DNA of 49,083 nucleotides from Bacillus sp. FJAT-29790 (GCF_019039215.1 NZ_JAHNZZ010000001.1:2885314-2934396), one strand, 5' to 3'; counted from the first letter of the stretch, positions 34,028 to 42,998 are shown. Notes: generated by a model not told the origin, from the sequence alone. Program-made: numbers and translations.

Positions 34028-35395
34028 ATGCGTAAACATTATCAAATTGAAATCCTTGATGACATCGTACAAAAAGTCTATATACCAGAAGGCTTAACCT
34101 CGAAAACAAAATTAACAAAAATTGCTTTTGGCACTCATTCTATTGAAACGGTGATCGAACGGCAGCCTAGAAATCGAAGTTCAATCGCTATTAGCCAAGA
34201 CATCGCAGACTTTCTTAAATTCCCTGATTTAAAAATCCCACTGCATGCATTCATCGAGAACGAAACATTATATATCGGCCCTCTTGTCGGTATTTTCACA
34301 TCGGGTTTCACCCCCTTCCCAATGCGGCCGGTTGGTGAACGCAGTTTATTTTTTGCAAAGCTTCTTTCTGTCAAAAAATCGGTTGGTGCATTGCCATTCC
34401 TTTTTGGGGAGCAGCATCTTAATTGGGAACAAGGAACCATCAAAGGTTTTTTCTATCATCGCGATGGCTGGGAGACGTTTGAGGTCCCTTTCCCGAACGT
34501 AATTTATGATCGGCTGCCGAATCGTAAAAGTGAAAGACATAGTGAGTTAAAAAAAGTAAAGGATCGTTTGCAGACGGAATATTTAATCCCATGGTATAAT
34601 CCGGGTTTTTTTAATAAATTAGATGTGTACGAAAGACTGCAACAAAATGAAAACATTGCAGAATACTTACCTGAAACACATTCTTTCACTTCATTTTCCG
34701 AAATCGAACGAATGCTTTCTGATTATGGCCATGTTTTTATTAAACCGAAAAATGGCAGCTCTGGACTTGGAATCCACCAAGTTCTATACGATAAAATGGA
34801 AGGAACCTATTATTGCCGTTACCGTAATCAAACAGATGTTAATAAATTGATGAAGTATAACAGCTTAGAAGCGTTAATGAATCATATCTTTGCAGGTAAA
34901 AAGCTCGATCGGATGATCGTTCAGCAAGGGATTCACTTGATGCGAACCGATTCTCGGCCGGTAGACTTCAGGGTTCATACTAATAAAGATGATAAGGGAG
35001 ACTGGCTCGTCACCGCAATAGCTGCAAAAGTTGCGGGGGCAGGCAGTGTTACCACTCACGTAAAAAGCGGGGGCGTTATCAAAACAATTGCTGAAGTATT
35101 CCCATCAAATGAAGAACAAAAAATGGCAGAAGCAAAACTTTCAAAAGCAGCTCTTGATATAAGTAAGGCAATCGATGAGAATATGGAAGGCATTATTGGT
35201 GAGATTGGATTTGATTTAGGGTTAGATCGAAAAGGAAATGTGTGGCTGTTCGAGGCTAATTCGAAGCCGGGAAGATCGATTTTTAAGCACCCGGAGCTGA
35301 GAGAATTTGATCTCCTAACTAGAAAATTATCGCTTGCATTTGCCGTTTTTCTTACAGAAAGAGCGATAAAAAGACCAGAGGATATATTCAAATGA
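34028..35395 (+). CDS. YheD-like ATP-grasp paralog (third of four)
   Basis: The product is 455 residues from the ATG at 34028, with AAAGGAGA 7-8 nt upstream. A longer frame starting at 33950 reads through element A3 and is rejected. Same architecture as the first gene: beta-rich N-terminal domain, then ATP-grasp with FIKPKNGSSGLGIHQV near 239, SRPVDFRVHTNK near 315 and GEIGFDLGLDRKGNVWLFEANSKPGR near 400. The cluster is therefore two YheD-like/YheC-like pairs. Confidence 0.87.
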   Translation: MRKHYQIEILDDIVQKVYIPEGLTSKTKLTKIAFGTHSIETVIERQPRNRSSIAISQDIADFLKFPDLKIPLHAFIENETLYIGPLVGIFTSGFTPFPMRPVGERSLFFAKLLSVKKSVGALPFLFGEQHLNWEQGTIKGFFYHRDGWETFEVPFPNVIYDRLPNRKSERHSELKKVKDRLQTEYLIPWYNPGFFNKLDVYERLQQNENIAEYLPETHSFTSFSEIERMLSDYGHVFIKPKNGSSGLGIHQVLYDKMEGTYYCRYRNQTDVNKLMKYNSLEALMNHIFAGKKLDRMIVQQGIHLMRTDSRPVDFRVHTNKDDKGDWLVTAIAAKVAGAGSVTTHVKSGGVIKTIAEVFPSNEEQKMAEAKLSKAALDISKAIDENMEGIIGEIGFDLGLDRKGNVWLFEANSKPGRSIFKHPELREFDLLTRKLSLAFAVFLTERAIKRPEDIFK

Positions 35396-36576
35396 ACATT
35401 TACTATGATCGGAGAGCTAAAAAATGGTTCTTCCTTTCAAATCTGACAAAGATGACGTTCGGCAGCAGCCGGCTTCCTATTCAAAGTTTAGACGCATTGC
35501 CGGTAGACAATATTCATTCTTTTCAAGTTCAATCACTTAATAATAATATCGGTCCCTTGATCGGCATTTTGACGGGTAGAGGAAAGGATCATTCTGTTGT
35601 CGGGAATGGTCCTTTTTTTAAAGAACTTCAGAAAGAAATCTTGAAAAACGGTGGGATATCCGTTGTGTTTACCCCTCAGGATTTAAATGAAGAAACGATT
35701 GACGGATTTGTTTATTCACCTGAAGAAGGTAAATGGTTTCCAATTCTTTGTCCCCTTCCCCATTTAGTCTTTAATCGGGTGCCGTTTCGCAGCCTGGAAA
35801 AATCCAGCTCTTTTGAAGATTGCTTTCGTGTTTTTAAGGATCGTGACATTCCTTTTTTTAATCCTTGTTTTCTAAATAAGTATGAACTGCATCAATTGTT
35901 AATGAAAGACTCTATTCTTCGTCCTTACTTGCCTGAGACGATTTTAGCCAGTACGGAATCATTGCTTTATGAGTTCTTAAAAACACATAACAACCTATAT
36001 TTAAAGCCTGTTTCCGGGGCAAAAGGGAAAGGCATTTATCAGATTTTCCTTCATCAAAACGAAACGATCGAACTGAATGGCCTAAAACAGAGTTATTCTT
36101 TCAGCAACTTCCCCGCCTTCTGGAATGAATGGGAAGATGCCTTAACAGAAGGTTTGTACATCGCTCAGGAGACAATTGTCCCCTCTTTGTTCGACGGCAA
36201 ACGGTTTGATTTTCGTATTCTCGCTCATTCCACCAAAAAAGGTTATCAAGTTACAGGGACAGGCGTTCGCCTATCTAAGGATCAAGAAATTACAACTCAT
36301 GTCCCTAATGGCGGTGTATTGATTCCATATGAACAGATTCAAACAGCTCAGCATGACCAATTTTTCGAAATGGTTGTCGAACGAGCAGGAAACATACTAA
36401 CAGCAGAAAAGGGGTTTTTTGGCGAATTTTCGATTGATGCAGGGGTAACAGAAACAGGTAAATATGTGATTTATGAAATTAATTCAAAACCAATGAGTTT
36501 TGATGAAAAAGAAATTGAAAAAAGACGGATTCAGACATTGGCACAACTATTCGCAAAAATGGCGGGATTCGATTGA
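35392..36576 (+). CDS. ATP-grasp paralog of the YheC/YheD family (fourth)
   Basis: The product is 394 residues. It overlaps the previous gene by 4 bp (ATGA), indicating translational coupling. A truncated N-terminal domain (about 1-60) precedes the YheCD domain: YLKPVSGAKGKGIYQI near 204, GKRFDFRILAHS near 274 and GEFSIDAGVTETGKYVIYEINSKP near 343. The Gly-loop has AKGKG instead of the SQG of the first two paralogs. The substrate is not known. Confidence 0.85.
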   Translation: MNIYYDRRAKKWFFLSNLTKMTFGSSRLPIQSLDALPVDNIHSFQVQSLNNNIGPLIGILTGRGKDHSVVGNGPFFKELQKEILKNGGISVVFTPQDLNEETIDGFVYSPEEGKWFPILCPLPHLVFNRVPFRSLEKSSSFEDCFRVFKDRDIPFFNPCFLNKYELHQLLMKDSILRPYLPETILASTESLLYEFLKTHNNLYLKPVSGAKGKGIYQIFLHQNETIELNGLKQSYSFSNFPAFWNEWEDALTEGLYIAQETIVPSLFDGKRFDFRILAHSTKKGYQVTGTGVRLSKDQEITTHVPNGGVLIPYEQIQTAQHDQFFEMVVERAGNILTAEKGFFGEFSIDAGVTETGKYVIYEINSKPMSFDEKEIEKRRIQTLAQLFAKMAGFD

Positions 36577-36582
36577 TTTGAT

Positions 36583-36615
36583 GCTGGTATCAGCTTTTTG
36601 GAAGTTGATACCAGC
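36583..36615 (+). terminator. Hairpin after the ATP-grasp cluster
   Basis: GCTGGTATCA pairs exactly with TGATACCAGC around a 13-nt loop. There is no T-run behind it (GGGTTCATT), so termination is uncertain. Confidence 0.45.
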
Positions 36616-36647
36616 GGGTTCATTATAAAGTCGTCAACTTTTTCACA

Positions 36648-36776
36648 TTATCTTCGGGATGCGCCTTCAGCAAACGAACGGAATTGATCTTTTAATTTCT
36701 GACGTGATTCCTTATTTCTTAAAAAATAGGCAGCCCCAAGCGCTAAACTTGCCATTGCCAATCTGTTTTTTTTCAT
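36648..36776 (-). CDS. Very small membrane-associated protein, possibly YheF-like
   Basis: The product is 42 residues: KK, a short hydrophobic stretch (LAMASLALGAAYFL), then a basic tail with SRQKLKDQFRSFAEGASRR. AAAGGGGGC lies 6-7 nt before the chosen ATG. The longer frame upstream reads through the neighbouring leader without a ribosome site. B. subtilis has a protein of about 41 residues, YheF, at this place; the match is suggested by size and position only. Confidence 0.6.
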   Translation of the reverse strand: MKKNRLAMASLALGAAYFLRNKESRQKLKDQFRSFAEGASRR

Positions 36777-36927
36777 TTTTTTGCCCCCTTTAATATGTTC
36801 CTGCTTGTTCATATTATTTTTGCCCTCGTATGCAGGTAAATAAACTGGATAAAACATGCCATCATTGGTGTGATTAAGTTGGGATGTAGAGAAAGAACAG
36901 GTAAAATAAACGTAAGGAGGCTGAAAC

Positions 36928-37146
36928 ATGTTAACCCATTTTCAATACAAGCCATTATATGAAAATAAACAAATCCCAGGATGGGGAATTTCCTTTTATT
37001 TCAATAAGCAGAAAATGACAGGGATTTATCACCCGGATGGAAAAATTGAATGGACCGCTCAAGCACCGAATGGGGAAGATGAATCAAAACTAATCAACCA
37101 AATTCACGAATTAATGCTATTTCATGTGTATGATAATCAACGATAA
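36928..37146 (+). CDS. yheE: YheE family protein
   Basis: The product is 72 residues: FQYKPLYENKQIPGW, then FYFNKQKMTGIYHPDGKIEW, then IHELMLFHVY at the C-terminus. Length and sequence type match B. subtilis YheE, a small protein of unknown function beside yheC/D. AAGGAGG lies 8 nt before the ATG. It is divergent from the small gene at 36776. Confidence 0.83.
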   Translation: MLTHFQYKPLYENKQIPGWGISFYFNKQKMTGIYHPDGKIEWTAQAPNGEDESKLINQIHELMLFHVYDNQR

Positions 37147-37214
37147 TTGTCTTTTGTATGATTTAACCCCTTCTTTGGAAAAGTAAAATAAACGCTTTAA
37201 AGGAGGAATCAGCA

Positions 37215-37406
37215 TTGCAAAAAGATAAAAATGTTCAAGCCTGTGAAGATTCATGCCATGAAGGAAGGGATAAAGCCTTTATGGACGTTGATCGCATGAT
37301 TAACGAAGGAATGTCCGGCGGCTCGGTTCATATGCGTGCAGAAACAACAAATATTGAAGAAGCGAGAGAGCTTTTTGAGGAAGATCCTCCATTTAGGACG
37401 GAATGA
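37215..37406 (+). CDS. Small acidic protein, unknown
   Basis: The product is 63 residues from a TTG, with AAAGGAGG 9 nt upstream. It is hydrophilic, with two Cys near the N-terminus (ACEDSCHEG), DVDRMINEGMSGG in the middle and a Glu-rich helix and tail (ARELFEEDPPFRTE). No membrane segment or known motif. It is followed by a good terminator, which supports it as a real gene. I do not recognise the family. Confidence 0.7.
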   Translation: MQKDKNVQACEDSCHEGRDKAFMDVDRMINEGMSGGSVHMRAETTNIEEARELFEEDPPFRTE

Positions 37407-37435
37407 TTCATTGACATGATAAAGCGATAATATAG

Positions 37436-37472
37436 AAAGACACCCATTCTTATCAACTTTGGGTGTCTTTTC
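37436..37472 (+). terminator. Rho-independent terminator
   Basis: AAAGACACCCA pairs with TGGGTGTCTTT, followed by TTCC. Confidence 0.85.
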
Positions 37473-37578
37473 CTTTTGTCAGTCACCAAGATGGAGGAAT
37501 ATTCCTTATTTTGTTTCTCTCGGATAAAACATTCCTGTTATAATAAAGTATCCCATATCAAGTAAAGGAACCTGAAAA

Positions 37579-38475
37579 ATGCTAATTAAATTACATGGCT
37601 TTTACGCCAATTCAATATTCAGTGAAGAAGCCCCAAGTTTTCAGATGCAAATGGGTCGTTATTGGTTTCACCATCATGACACAGGCAAATGGCTTGGTGT
37701 CCCAGTGGGGGAAATCAAGTATGAAGAACTCTTATTGCTAAAGACCTTATTTGATTTTTTCGAACCGACGATGATCAATCCGCCCTTCTTGCAAGGCTGG
37801 CATGACTTTTTATTCTCTCATGGTGAAATTCCGATTAAAGCAAAGGGGGCATCTTACAGAAGCATTCAATTTCAAGTTGCTGCAGAGGACTGGGAACGTG
37901 AAAATATTGAATCAGTCTTCAAAGGGTTTTTTGCAGGGAATTTATTAATTTTATGGATAAACCAAAACAAAGGAATGATTTTAGAAGAACAGAACACCGA
38001 AGCCCCAACTGAAGAAGATTTTTACTCCCTTGCAGCGACACTGGAAAGTGATTTTTATCTGAAAACATATTTTTATATGGGAATTCCGTGTACCGTGAAT
38101 ACTGACTTTCCAGATCATTTTCAAATGGAGAAGGAATTATTTAAAAATGGAATGAAATTACTTCCCTCCGAGAGGGTATTCACATTTGAAAAACTATTTC
38201 CTTCTTTAGTCATGTCTGGGATGCAGGAAGATATGAAATCCAGCCTTGCCCTTAGGCTGCAAATTTTAAAGGAAGATCCAGAGCTTATGACAACGCTTAA
38301 AGTCTTTTTACAAAATAATTCCAACGTTTCCTTAACCGCTAAAAAACTTTATATTCATCGAAATACGCTTCAATACCGGCTTGATAGATTTACAGAAAAA
38401 ACGGGCATCAATTTGAAAGACTTCAATAGTGCTACAACCGTTTATTTAGCCTGCTTGCTCCATGATCAAATATAG
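37579..38475 (+). CDS. yxkF: PucR-type helix-turn-helix protein YxkF
   Basis: The product is 298 residues. The first 230 residues have no clear domain that I can name. The C-terminus (about 235-295) holds the PucR-type HTH: FLQNNSNVSLTAKKLYIHRNTLQYRLDRF, with the strongly conserved RNTLQYRLDR helix. It lies just upstream of msmX, as yxkF does in B. subtilis, so it may affect sugar-transporter energisation, but that is inference. Confidence 0.82.
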   Translation: MLIKLHGFYANSIFSEEAPSFQMQMGRYWFHHHDTGKWLGVPVGEIKYEELLLLKTLFDFFEPTMINPPFLQGWHDFLFSHGEIPIKAKGASYRSIQFQVAAEDWERENIESVFKGFFAGNLLILWINQNKGMILEEQNTEAPTEEDFYSLAATLESDFYLKTYFYMGIPCTVNTDFPDHFQMEKELFKNGMKLLPSERVFTFEKLFPSLVMSGMQEDMKSSLALRLQILKEDPELMTTLKVFLQNNSNVSLTAKKLYIHRNTLQYRLDRFTEKTGINLKDFNSATTVYLACLLHDQI

Positions 38476-38511
38476 CTGGTAGCAAGTACGATCATAATTT
38501 CAGCAGTATGC

Positions 38512-38525
38512 ATAAAACGTTTTCA
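38512..38525. promoter_or_regulatory. cre-like CcpA operator upstream of msmX
   Basis: ATAAAACGTTTTCA is the reverse complement of TGAAAACGTTTTAT, which fits the cre consensus except for the same single position as the site at 26302. It lies about 95 bp before msmX. Confidence 0.45.
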
Positions 38526-38621
38526 TTTTTTTCGTGCAGTATACCCATATGGGAATCGAGTTTAATTCGATAAACTGATACAAAGCGAATTAATTATCGA
38601 ACAATTCAGGAGGTTCCCACA

Positions 38622-39731
38622 ATGGCAGAACTAAGATTAGATCAAATTTATAAGGTGTATGAAAATAAAGTAACCGCTGTAGAGAATTTTAACCTTCATA
38701 TTCATGACAAAGAGTTTATCGTATTCGTCGGGCCTTCAGGCTGCGGGAAATCAACGACACTACGTATGATTGCTGGCCTTGAGGAAATCTCACAAGGAGA
38801 TTTTTATATCGATGATAAACGAGTAAACGATGTGCCACCTAAAGACCGGGATATCGCGATGGTCTTCCAGAACTATGCATTATATCCTCATATGTCCGTT
38901 TATGACAATATGGCATTTGGGCTGAAACTTCGCAAATTCCCTAAGAGTGAAATCGAGCGCCGTGTAAAAGAAGCAGCTATAATTCTTGGGCTTGAGCCTT
39001 ATCTTACTCGTAAACCAAAAGCACTTTCAGGAGGACAGCGCCAGCGTGTGGCATTAGGACGTGCCATTGTCCGCGACGCTAAGGTATTCCTAATGGATGA
39101 GCCTTTATCTAACCTTGATGCGAAGCTTCGCATACAAATGCGATCCGAAATTGTTAAGCTCCATCGACGTTTACAAACAACCACTATTTACGTAACACAT
39201 GACCAGACAGAAGCGATGACCATGGCTACTCGTCTTGTCGTAATGAAAGATGGGATCATCCAGCAAGTCGGAGCACCTAAGGAAGTATATGAAAAGCCGG
39301 AAAATGTATTTGTTGGGGGCTTTATCGGCTCACCTGCCATGAACTTTATTAATGGAAAGCTAGAAGAAGGAAAATTTATCGTTGGTAAAACAAGTCTCTC
39401 CATTCCAAAAGGAAAAATGAGCGTTTTACGTGAACAAGGGTATGTCGGAAAGGAGATTATTTTCGGCATCCGCCCCGAGGATATTCATGATGAACCCGTA
39501 TTTATTGACGCCTCGCAAGAGACAAAATTCAGCGCCCGTATCGATGTATCAGAATTAACCGGTGCTGAAACGATGATTTACTCAAGTATCGAAGGCCAGG
39601 ATTTTGTAGCACGTGTCGATTCCCGAACAGATATCCACCCAGGTGATACAATCGACCTTGCTTTCGATATGAATAAAGTCCATTTCTTCGACAAGGAAAC
39701 AGAGGTAAGGATAAGACAATTAAATGAATAA
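38622..39731 (+). CDS. msmX: Multi-sugar ABC transporter ATPase MsmX
   Basis: This is the shared ATPase that energises several carbohydrate importers in bacilli (maltodextrin, arabinan and galactan oligosaccharides and others). The product is 369 residues. Walker A is GPSGCGKST near 38, Q-loop VFQNYALYPHM near 82, signature LSGGQRQRVALGR near 135 and Walker B VFLMDEPLSNLD near 156. A C-terminal regulatory OB-like region (about 240-369) is typical of the MalK/UgpC group. CAGGAGG precedes the ATG. Confidence 0.95.
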   Translation: MAELRLDQIYKVYENKVTAVENFNLHIHDKEFIVFVGPSGCGKSTTLRMIAGLEEISQGDFYIDDKRVNDVPPKDRDIAMVFQNYALYPHMSVYDNMAFGLKLRKFPKSEIERRVKEAAIILGLEPYLTRKPKALSGGQRQRVALGRAIVRDAKVFLMDEPLSNLDAKLRIQMRSEIVKLHRRLQTTTIYVTHDQTEAMTMATRLVVMKDGIIQQVGAPKEVYEKPENVFVGGFIGSPAMNFINGKLEEGKFIVGKTSLSIPKGKMSVLREQGYVGKEIIFGIRPEDIHDEPVFIDASQETKFSARIDVSELTGAETMIYSSIEGQDFVARVDSRTDIHPGDTIDLAFDMNKVHFFDKETEVRIRQLNE

Positions 39732-39739
39732 TAGTATTG

Positions 39740-39778
39740 AACCCCATTACATTCTCTAGTAAAGGGGTTCTTTTTTTC
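39740..39778 (+). terminator. Rho-independent terminator after msmX
   Basis: AACCCC pairs with GGGGTT across an 18-nt loop, followed by CTTTTTTTC. Confidence 0.7.
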
Positions 39779-39860
39779 ATAATTGATCGAACTGATCATG
39801 ATCATGAAATTTGCGATGTAATCCGAGCAACGAAAGATGTTAAATCATTGGAAAGTAAGT

Positions 39861-39960
39861 TATCGGCGACTTTTCTAATATATCAGCGACTTCTGATACT
39901 TTATCGGCGACTTTCCCTTTATATCAGCGACTTCCGGTACTTTATCAGCGACTTTTCCAT
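39861..39960. repeat. Short tandem array, five ~20.5-bp units (TATCRGCGACTT type)
   Basis: TATC(A/G)GCGACTT starts at 39861, 39881, 39902, 39922 and 39943 (20, 21, 20, 21 bp apart). The halves between vary (TTCTAATA, CTGATACT, TCCCTTTA). It lies between convergent genes, 3' to msmX. Confidence 0.88.
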
Positions 39961-39988
39961 AATAACGTATTATTCCGTTTGCTAAGCC

Positions 39989-40231
39989 CTACTCTTTAAT
40001 GAATTTCACTTCATCATGTCCGCAAGCAACGCATTTGAGTAAATGTGGACATTCTTTTTTGGTATAGTCTGTTGGATAGCCGTCTGCTAATTTCAATTGA
40101 TCAATCGGCATGTAGGGGCTATAGTTACCATAATAATCCATGATTCTTCCGTTATCACTTAATGCTTTTCCACAGACAGAGCATTTTGCATTGATTTTTT
40201 CAAAACCATTACAAATCGGACAGATGGCCAT
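39989..40231 (-). CDS. Zinc-ribbon protein, unknown
   Basis: The product is 80 residues with three Cys pairs: CPICNG near 4, CSVCGK near 17 and, near the C-terminus, CPHLLKCVACGHDEVKF. This is two CxxC knuckles plus a CxxC with an extra Cys-Pro-His, suggesting one or two structural zinc sites. The middle (YYGNYSPYMPIDQL) is aromatic. No catalytic motif and no family name I can give. Confidence 0.72.
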   Translation of the reverse strand: MAICPICNGFEKINAKCSVCGKALSDNGRIMDYYGNYSPYMPIDQLKLADGYPTDYTKKECPHLLKCVACGHDEVKFIKE

Positions 40232-40695
40232 TACCCTAACCTCTCCATTCGTTATTCAATTTCATTCCTTATATCGTTCGTTTGTTTTACTTTTGTTATG
40301 TAAAAATCGACAGGAAATAATTCCCTATAAATTACAAGGAATAATCATGAAAAAAATAAACATAATAGATAGTAAACACAGCAACATGATCAACTTAACT
40401 TTATTCAGCTGAAGTCTCCCACTTCTATAAGTAGCAAGATGAATGCAAACCGATATCCAATTCAGTGGGGGTTCAAACTCCGGCTGAATAAAGTTAAGCC
40501 TCCGGCGGATGCCTCAGATTTTTTAAAGGAATTTATCGAGCAAGCTCGATAAAAATCTGGGCGCAAATTCGCCAAGGCGAATTTGATCCTATACCGATGG
40601 GTTAAACCATATAGAGGTAACAAGAAAATCTTGTGCTGGTGCAATTCCAGCTAGCCCAACCATAATTTAAAAAATAATGAGGAGATGAAGACATT
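40232..40695. other. Intergenic region upstream of ssp
   Basis: It contains element A4 (40394-40588) and an AT-rich leader. TGATCCTATA and CATATAGA (40583-40611) faintly resemble a forespore sigma-G promoter but do not fit well. A small GCTGG/CCAGC hairpin lies near 40633-40651. No gene is supported. Confidence 0.5.
40394..40588 (-). repeat. Dispersed multi-hairpin element, copy A4
   Basis: This is a full-length copy in the opposite orientation to A1-A3. It shows the family's hairpins best: AAATTCGCC/GGCGAATTT and TTATCGAGC/GCTCGATAA are intact palindromes. It ends about 108 bp upstream of ssp. Confidence 0.85.
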
Positions 40696-40905
40696 ATGAA
40701 CCAAACTAGCAGAAGCAATTCCTCAAACCAATTACTTGTACCAGGAGTAGCGCAAGCTCTTGACCAAATGAAGTTTGAAATCGCAAACGAATTTGGCGTA
40801 AATTTAGGGCCTGATACAACATCTCGTGCCAACGGATCTGTTGGAGGAGAAATTACAAAGCGCCTTGTAGCAATGGCAGAACAGCAACTTGGCGGTACCC
40901 ACTAA
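40696..40905 (+). CDS. sspB: Alpha/beta-type small acid-soluble spore protein
   Basis: The product is 69 residues: [20 protein letters not shown], then the GPR protease cleavage region [10 protein letters not shown], then [20 protein letters not shown]. SASPs coat and protect spore DNA from UV and are degraded by GPR in germination. TGAGGAG lies about 9 nt before the ATG. B. subtilis has sspB close to the yhe genes; assignment to sspB rather than a sister gene is by location and is not certain. Confidence 0.93.
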   Translation: MNQTSRSNSSNQLLVPGVAQALDQMKFEIANEFGVNLGPDTTSRANGSVGGEITKRLVAMAEQQLGGTH

Positions 40906-40940
40906 TCATTTGTTAAAACCAATTAAATAATATCTGGATT

Positions 40941-40966
40941 GGCTCCCTTTCAAAGGGAGCCATTTA
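40941..40966. terminator. Bidirectional terminator between ssp and fumC
   Basis: GGCTCCCTTT pairs exactly with AAAGGGAGCC around a single C, with T-rich sequence following. Confidence 0.85.
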
Positions 40967-40972
40967 TTATTG

Positions 40973-42355
40973 TCACACCATTTTATCCGGGTTTACCCAC
41001 TCTTCGAATTGCTCGCTAGTAAGATATTTCGTTTTCAAGGCCGCTTCCTTTAATGTCGTATTTTCATTAAAAGCAAGCTTGGCAATTTCCGCTGCTTTTT
41101 CATAACCGATATGGGGATTCAGGGAAGTAACGAGCATCAGGGACCTTTTAACATGATCCTGTATTATCTCTTCATTTGCTTCTAAACCTGCTATGCATTT
41201 TTCATTAAAGGACTTCATACCATCCGACAAAAGACGAATACTTTGGATCAAATTGTAAATGATCACTGGCTTAAATACATTTAACTCAAAATTCCCTTGA
41301 CTGGCGGCGAACCCGATCGTTGCATCGTTTCCAAACACTTGGCAGACGATCATCGTAAGTGCTTCACTTTGTGTGGGGTTTACCTTTCCAGGCATAATCG
41401 AACTGCCCGGTTCATTTGTTGGAATGGTTAGTTCGCCAATGCCACTCCTTGGCCCGCTTGCAAGCCATCTGACATCATTGGCGATTTTCATGAGATCAGC
41501 AGCTAGAGCCTTTAATGTCCCATGAACATGAACAATTTCATTATGGCTTGTCAAGGCCTGAAATTTATTCTCTCCCGATCGGAACGGGTGTCCCGTCAGT
41601 CGCGCTATTTCTTTTGCCGCCTCGGCCCCGAATGTTTCGTGTGCATTAATGCCTGTACCAACAGCTGTACCTCCAATCGCAAGATCGAGCAAATACGAAA
41701 TAGCATCCACTATCATTCGTTCACTTTTTTCCAACATTGCACGCCATCCACTTATTTCCTGACCTAATGTTAATGGGGTTGCATCCTGCAAGTGTGTCCT
41801 GCCTATTTTCACAATATGTTTGTATGCTTCCTCTTTGATGCTGATGGTATTTTTCAATTCTTGCAAGGAGGGTAGCAGACTTTCAGACACTTCGATATAT
41901 GCAGTAATATGCATAGCAGTTGGGAACGTGTCATTAGAGCTTTGGGACATATTTACATCATCATTTGGATGGATTTTCGTTTCTATATCTCCTTGTTCTT
42001 GCAATCGTTCATTCGCTCTATAGGCTACTACTTCATTTACATTCATATTCGTTTGGGTGCCGCTCCCGGTTTGCCAGACAGCTAATGGAAAATGCTCATC
42101 TAATTTCCCTTGGATGATTTCTGTAGTCGCTTCTACGATCGCATTCTTCTTTGCTTCAGGCAACTTCCCGAGTTTAAAGTTTACAATCGCAGCCGCACAC
42201 TTTACTTTTGCATAAGCATAAATGACCTCGATGGGCATTTTCTCTAAGCCAATTTCAAAATTATCCTTGCTTCTTTGTGTTTGAGCACCCCAATATTTAT
42301 CTGCAGGCACTTTAACCTCTCCAAGCGTATCTTTCTCAATCCGATAATCAGTCAT
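40973..42355 (-). CDS. fumC: Fumarate hydratase, class II
   Basis: It interconverts fumarate and malate in the TCA cycle. The product is 460 residues (called citG in B. subtilis). Motifs include [15 protein letters not shown] near 96, the catalytic [10 protein letters not shown] near 185 and the signature [11 protein letters not shown] near 316. GAGGAGGAA just upstream of MTDYRIEKD fixes the start; a 13-codon longer frame is rejected. Confidence 0.96.
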   Translation of the reverse strand: MTDYRIEKDTLGEVKVPADKYWGAQTQRSKDNFEIGLEKMPIEVIYAYAKVKCAAAIVNFKLGKLPEAKKNAIVEATTEIIQGKLDEHFPLAVWQTGSGTQTNMNVNEVVAYRANERLQEQGDIETKIHPNDDVNMSQSSNDTFPTAMHITAYIEVSESLLPSLQELKNTISIKEEAYKHIVKIGRTHLQDATPLTLGQEISGWRAMLEKSERMIVDAISYLLDLAIGGTAVGTGINAHETFGAEAAKEIARLTGHPFRSGENKFQALTSHNEIVHVHGTLKALAADLMKIANDVRWLASGPRSGIGELTIPTNEPGSSIMPGKVNPTQSEALTMIVCQVFGNDATIGFAASQGNFELNVFKPVIIYNLIQSIRLLSDGMKSFNEKCIAGLEANEEIIQDHVKRSLMLVTSLNPHIGYEKAAEIAKLAFNENTTLKEAALKTKYLTSEQFEEWVNPDKMV

Positions 42356-42461
42356 ATAATTCCTCCTCAAAAGAATATTATGCCATTCCAACATATATAT
42401 TCTATTCCCTTAATTTCGAACTTTTATATAGACAGGGTGAAAAACACTTTCAAAAATTCAT

Positions 42462-42495
42462 AAAAAAAACTGCTTTGCGAGTAGCAAGCAGTTTA
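42462..42495 (-). terminator. Terminator after the 27-residue gene
   Basis: On the minus strand AAACTGCTT pairs with AAGCAGTTT and is followed by TTTTTT. It overlaps the stop codon of the small gene. Confidence 0.8.
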
Positions 42496-42576
42496 AGATT
42501 TGACAATTGTATAGCCAATAAAATAAGTAAGAACCATAAAACTTGCAATCACTAAAGTAATTGATAACTCTTCCAT
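42493..42576 (-). CDS. Tiny 27-residue membrane peptide, unknown
   Basis: The peptide begins MEELSITLVIASFMVL, forms one hydrophobic helix (about 5-24) and ends in IVKS. A TTTGGGGG site lies about 8 nt before the ATG and the stop sits inside a clear terminator, so both ends look designed. No match that I recognise; it may be a small membrane regulator or a toxin-like peptide, but nothing proves either. Confidence 0.6.
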   Translation of the reverse strand: MEELSITLVIASFMVLTYFIGYTIVKS

Positions 42577-42724
42577 CGTGAAACCCCCAAATAATAATTT
42601 TTTCTTTGATTACAGTAAACGTAACATATATAATTGGGGGATTTTCGATGAAATTAGCAACATTTCGTGTCAGAAAAGTGGACAAATTATGAACACATTT
42701 TCAATTTAGTACGGCGAACCTTTT

Positions 42725-42954
42725 GGCTGTTTTCGCATATATTTGTTTTTTTAGCCTACAAAGTTTGCCCGTTGATTTCCGCTGCGGGCACTTGCTTTCC
42801 GCGGGAAGGGACGGGAGCCTCCTCGGCGTAACCGCCTGCGGGGTCTCCCGCTTCCCTCTATTCCCGCTGGAGTCAAGTGCCCTCCGCTCCAATTTAACTC
42901 AGATTATTAAATAAAAATCACATTATAAAAGCAACAAACTTTGCGAAAACAGCC
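42725..42954. repeat. MITE-like element, copy B3 (most complete)
   Basis: The 230-bp element has terminal inverted repeats GGCTGTTTTCGCA/TGCGAAAACAGCC and inner AAAGTTTG and CAAACTTT. The GC-rich core includes GTTGATTTCCGCTGCGGGCAC and CGGGAGCCTCCTCGGCGTAACC. It is flanked by TTTT on both sides, which might be a target-site duplication. Together with short flanks it fills the space between the 27-residue gene and ybjQ. Confidence 0.85.
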
Positions 42955-42998
42955 TTTTCTATTGAATGACCTTCATTTTGACGATATTAACAACGGTT

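Noticed and set aside
42701..42914. Open frames on both strands inside element B3
   Set aside because: They are carried by a palindromic, GC-rich mobile element; no start signal and no transposase motifs.
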